Origin: Medicago truncatula
Lineage: Eukaryota > Streptophyta > Magnoliopsida > Fabales > Fabaceae
DNA: 64,000 nucleotides
Reading direction: 5' to 3'
Assembly (NCBI RefSeq): GCF_003473485.1
Contig: NC_053043.1
Span: forward strand, 11,542,001 to 11,606,000
Shown here piece after piece: positions 59,748 through 64,000 of this stretch. A program made the translations under genes and the position numbers. How positions within the stretch are numbered: the first letter of the stretch is position 1; the number at the start of each line of letters is the position of its first letter. The notes below the pieces were generated by a model. It did no database searches. It saw only the letters and a list, made by a program, of their open reading frames with translations, and was not told where the DNA came from.

Positions 59748-60243
59748 TTTTTTTAGAGGAAATAGCTTATAGTTTTTCATTATAAAATTAAAGATCCAAT
59801 ACAAGAAGGTACAACATTAAAAGTTTGGGAACTAGTTAGGAGTATGGCCTCTCTAGCAATAGTATGAGCGACTATATTCGCTTGTCTCCTATTAAACTCA
59901 ATCTTAGAGTTTTCAAACCAAGAACAACATCGACGTCTACAATCATCAATGATTGCGCCAAATTCAGATATATCATTGCTTCCTTTAATGTAATAATCTA
60001 CAGCCCGTTTGGCATCCATCTCAAAATCGACATTAGTGAGTTGCAGCTCATGTACCCACTGAATAGCATATGACAGACCCAAAGCTTCACCTATACTTGA
60101 ATCACATATAGGACTAGACCGTAGCGTCTTTGCTGCCACAAACTGTCCAACTTCGTCCCTTATACACATACCAAATCCAATAACATTCAAGGAACTCGAG
60201 AATGCAGCGTCGAGATTACACTTAAGCCTTCTCCTGCGTGGTT
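59748..60243 (-). mobile_element. L1-type LINE 3' remnant with RNase H domain
   Basis: The minus-strand frame (60238 to 59780) has the plant L1 RNase H words KCNLDAAFS, GEALGLSYAIQWV, FEMDAKRAVDYY and RRQANIVAHTIAREA. It is the same domain type as 37.7-38.2 kb but clearly a different copy. A run of nine A bases on the minus strand near 59749-59757 looks like a poly(A) tail, so this is the 3' end of a strongly 5'-truncated insertion. No endonuclease or RT is present. Confidence 0.8.
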
Positions 60244-61435
60244 TTTGCCATTAGAATGAGTAATTGTGTAAATACATTTTATAATATTAATATAATTTAT
60301 TATTCATTTTTACAAACATACATTTATTTATTTATTATTCCTTTAGAATGAAAGCTTTGGTCCATTAGACCACTAATCCATCCACCGCATCATAAAATAT
60401 GAAGACATATTTTTTCTTAAAATGGAAAATATCTAAACATTTTATTTTACAAGAAAAATTTAGAATGAAAGGATGATACTTCTGTCTAAAATAGAGAATA
60501 CCTTTAAATTTAAAGAGTACTAACAAATGAATTTACATTTATTTACTCATTCTAAATGAATTAACAAGACTAGAACTTGAAAAATCTAAACATTGAAATA
60601 AGTGTCCTTAACATACTCCAATCCAAAATTTATAAATGCAGCTATACTAACAAATATCTTAATGGCAAAAAAAAAAAAAAAAGTAAAAAAGAAAGTTTTA
60701 TGTAACAAAAACAATTTAAAAAATTTCAAAGTGTTGAATGCAATATTTCCAAAATAAATTTTTCTTTATGAACTTTTAAAATAACACTTGTTAGATTTTC
60801 CCTTGTAATATCCAATTATATAAAAACCCTAAACTACTTTAATAAAAAAAACCAATCTTTTTTTAAAATTTATTTTTCCAATTAGCTGTTGTAAAAAGCC
60901 ATTTACACTTTAGAGTCGAGATTGAAGTTAAATCTATTGTGGAATATTGCCTATATCATCATCATCATCATCATCCTTGGAGAAGAGCAACATACCTATA
61001 AACTGCGAGCTCTTGCATTTCTTAAAGTAAACGCTGCAAACCATTTAGAAATAGGAAGACACATGAATAAACGTTTCTGAAATTTTGGTATTGTACAATA
61101 TTATTGGATATGGCGGAAATATAATCATGAGGTACATATTATTGGAAATGGTTTGAACAAATACAACTCCAATTCCTGAATAAGGGGGTACAACATCCAT
61201 GCTTCACATCTATAATAGCCCCTCATTTTGATGACCTAAATCCTAATCGAACCTGATACATGATATTATGAATATAAGAAATTGGCTACACCGATCCATT
61301 AACAACAATAAATATAATAATGCACACAGATTAGAGGCATCTAGAAAAAATCCCCCTAATCAAAAGGTTGAACGGCAGAGCCCAGTCGTCCCTGGTTTGG
61401 CAAAAAGATCTGTATCGGTATGTTTGTTTCCAAGC
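60244..61435. other. Intergenic DNA and probable 3' UTR of the right-edge gene
   Basis: AT-rich. Has an A run at 60667-60682 and a cat microsatellite at about 60955-60977. The last few hundred bases are probably the 3' UTR of the minus-strand membrane-protein gene. No other gene recognised. Confidence 0.45.
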
Positions 61436-62717
61436 CTAATCAAGCTTGACATTAGAATAGAGAAGTGTGTCCCTTGTGATTGGCATATACAAGAGGTAAC
61501 ATGTCTGTCAGAAGAAAGAAAAAAAACTGAATTAGTAAATACTTATGATCATACATAAATTCTCGACACTAACTATCACCCATGAATCAGAAATGACATA
61601 ATACATGACCAACATATGTAATACATTAGCTAATTGATATTCCCACTTCGTCGTTTCCTTGAAATAAATCCATGAACATGGGGAGAATCAGGTACCCTCT
61701 TTGAGGCCCTTTGAAAAGAAAACTGAATCATCGGGGAGCTAATCTACGATTTCTATGGGTGGCATTCCCAGTCACAGGCACTGGCACCCTGACTGAGAGA
61801 CATATCTCAACTCATCCACCATATTTAACCAAAAAGAGTGAAAAGGGGATAATACTTAAATCTAACTACTAATTCTGATACCAGCATCTATTATCCAAAC
61901 ATAGAATCATTCATATACATTAACCAAATTAACATTAGAATTTTTATCCTGAATAAATTTTCAAATTGTTGCCAAGAAAGGGTACTGCCCTACTCCAAAC
62001 TTTGTTTGGAGAAGGAGGGGGGTGGAAACTGAGTAAATGAAATAGATTAAAAATATCTTCCCGAGACTGTCTTTCAAGTTCCAATTTCCAAAAATTTAGC
62101 TAGATTATAATGACAAATATGTCTAACTACACAGAGAACAGTTTCTTTCCAATTTTTGTTTAACATGTTAATATTAATAGTATGTATTTCACAAAACACT
62201 TACCCCCATAAGAGTTGAAACAAGCAAAATTATTCCTGTTATCCAGGCAAGGGTTATTCTAACCAATGCCACTTCTGCAAAAGTTGTATTCAGTGCATTT
62301 ACTTCTTCCAACCATCGTGCCCTATGGTAGTGAGGAGGAGTAAGGATAACATTAAACTTCTTGGCGGACTCTTGAGGAGTGGCCGTTTGACAATAGATAA
62401 TTCCAACAATTTGACCTGCTCAGTCATTAATCATTAACAGATTCAATAAAAGCAAATGAACTTTTCAGACCAATAATTGACATCTAAAGAACAAATAATC
62501 AGCTGTTAGGTTGCTACAGTTATTTGACTAGGATTTTTATACTAAAGCAAATAACTTCCAATTTTGCAATGCTCTAATTTAAAACAGCACGTAAGCCTAA
62601 CAAAAATTAACCTTTGTATGCTTCTTGCAATGAGCCAAATATCTTCGTCAAAGTTACAAGTAACAATTCAACTCCGTGTTGAGCAATAATTTCAGCTTCA
62701 TCTTGCTCTTGCAAAAC
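61436..62717 (-). CDS. C-terminal exons of a conserved plant single-pass membrane protein (partial)
   Basis: Three minus-strand exons, 62717-62612, 62415-62204 and 61504-61436, join in frame to the stop. The product reads VLQEQDEAEIIAQHGVELLL..., then a luminal-type stretch with VNALNTTFAEVALVRI, one hydrophobic helix (TLAWITGIILLVSTLMGTCY), and a short tail MPITRDTLLYSNVKLD. I recognise the tail as that of a conserved plant type I membrane protein, possibly At3g13410-like. The topology (long luminal part, one helix, short tail) is like V-ATPase accessory proteins such as ATP6AP2, but homology is not shown. Upstream exons were not found before the right edge, so the 5' part lies beyond the window or in small exons I missed. 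Confidence 0.7.
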
Positions 62718-64000
62718 CTGTATCATATTGGCTGATAGGATTAGACAACTAAATCCATGTATAAAACATCACTACATATTACAGGTAAGCGTGAACAGAA
62801 ATATATATTCTACTAATTTTTCATTGCTAAATGAGGTTAGTTAGAGATTAAGCAACACCATTATGACATATCATACATATATCAAGATTGATGATAAATC
62901 TTTTAAAATAGCAAACCCAAATCCTTCTTAATAGTTTAAGTCAATAGCTATTCTTCTACCTCTGTCTATTAGAATTTCATCCACATTTGGATAGAAGTGG
63001 AAAAATATAGTCTCACAAGACATATCATTAATAGACATAAATTTAAAAAAATCATGGCAAAGAAAATTGTTATCGCCGCCAATATTATAACCAGGGCACT
63101 GTATATTGAAACTTGAAAGAACTGTTTCTCTTTCAAATTTGCAGACACGCATCCACATATTTCGTTCCTACATTATACATGTATAAAATAAAGCATCAAT
63201 CAAGTATTACAAAAAATGCTTGCAATGTCTTGCGATGCAAAATCTATGAGGTGCAAATTCAAATTGAGAAAGAACAGAAGAAAACAGACTCAACTTATCA
63301 CTTTGGATGGTCTCATTTTCAGGTCGGTATAGTTTCACCCTCACAATAAAATTTCTTTTTTTACATATTTTCCTTCTATGTTTATCAGACATTTCAATTT
63401 TATAGGATTTCAAAATGTCCAACAATAGAAAGAAAAAAAGAAAAAAGAAAAATAGGAATGTCTTCTAGGAACATTGGCATCCTGCCTAATTTCTTTTCTA
63501 TAAAAAAGAAATATAATTAGAACGAAAATAACAAATATATAGGGGGATAAAATATTGACTGAAATGAAACACATGCATCAAAAGGGAACCTAGTCCCCAC
63601 TCTGATTCTGTCAATGATTGTGTAATTGTTTTTGTTTCATCAAGAAAGTAACCATCTTTGAGAAGTGAAGGGATTGCGCGGTCTTGCTTACTTTGTAATT
63701 TGCTTTTTTGTGTCTGATTTTAGTTATGAGTTATTTTACTTGTTCCTGAGGAAAGCTTATCTTCGTCTCAGTTGCACTTACTTTGTTTTAGTAAGACTCT
63801 TTAATCAACAACCAAAAAAGCATGATTTTCTCCTTACAAATATTGAAAGGAAAAAGAAACAATAGAATATTACAGACAATGAAGAATGCAGCAAAATGTT
63901 GTCAAAAAACTATCTTAAAACCATAAGTTGAGACTCCTTTAAAACATACATAAATAGATCATTCGACTAAATACATGTCATATTATATATGCTCGCAAGA
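62718..64000. other. Probable intron of the right-edge gene; nothing else recognised
   Basis: AT-rich DNA with no convincing exon on either strand. The frames at 62928-63158 (minus) and 63665-63865 (plus) have no recognisable domain and no supporting splice context. It most likely lies inside the minus-strand gene or its 5' region. Confidence 0.35.

Noticed and set aside
62928-63158. Minus-strand 76-codon frame upstream of the right-edge gene
   Set aside because: No recognised domain, and no splice sites that join it in frame to the known exons; kept only as possible intron.

Overview
The window looks like nuclear DNA of a papilionoid legume, most likely Medicago or a close relative. The evidence is intron-rich genes with GT-AG splicing, AT-rich spacers, a tandem family of MtN19-like 'stress up-regulated Nod19' genes, a tRNA-derived Au-type SINE and many small Tourist-like, hAT-like and MULE-like elements. 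All gene models were spliced by eye from reading frames and splice signals; no search was run.

Left part (1-22.6 kb). A solo LTR (1215-3131) sits in older repeat-like DNA. A 2.5 kb tandem array of a ~219 bp unit follows (about 3592-6115), arranged partly as a 437 bp two-unit higher-order repeat. Next come three direct copies of a SURNod19 gene: copy 1 (7898-11169, 414 aa) and copy 2 (14300-16580, 411 aa) are open; copy 3 (20571-22402) has a 2 bp deletion. Each copy is preceded by one inverted relative of the array unit. Transposons have hit the copies independently: a MULE-like and a hAT-like element in copy 1, a long-armed foldback element and a short hAT-like MITE in copy 2, and a gag-like retroelement fossil plus a 500 bp hAT-like element between copies 2 and 3.

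Middle (22.6-45 kb). A complete DICER-LIKE 2 gene lies on the minus strand (22661-31656, 21 exons, 1377 aa) with helicase, PAZ, two RNase III domains and a C-terminal dsRNA-binding region. Then comes a tandem pair of POLLENLESS3/MS5-like TPR genes. The first (34105-about 35918) is decayed; the second (41236-44186, 617 aa) is open. Between them is a nest of mobile DNA: a 5'-truncated L1-type LINE, a Helitron 3' terminus and an RTE-type LINE fragment interrupted exactly at that terminus.

Right part (45-64 kb). Plastid-type histidinol dehydrogenase (45229-51404, 13 exons, 478 aa) has introns full of Tourist-like MITEs and one young SINE. It is followed by an ACD11-like glycolipid-transfer protein (52791-54831, 258 aa), a two-exon P-class PPR protein on the minus strand resembling At1g51965/ABO5 (55613-59551, 639 aa), an L1-type RNase H remnant, and the last three exons of a conserved single-pass membrane protein that runs off the right edge.

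The genes do not form a pathway. They cover RNA silencing, histidine synthesis, sphingolipid transfer, meiosis/anther TPR proteins and organelle RNA processing. The strongest leads are the promoter-linked repeat and its array, a possible copper-monooxygenase-like site pattern in SURNod19, the Helitron/RTE junction, and the dense MITE load in the histidinol dehydrogenase introns.
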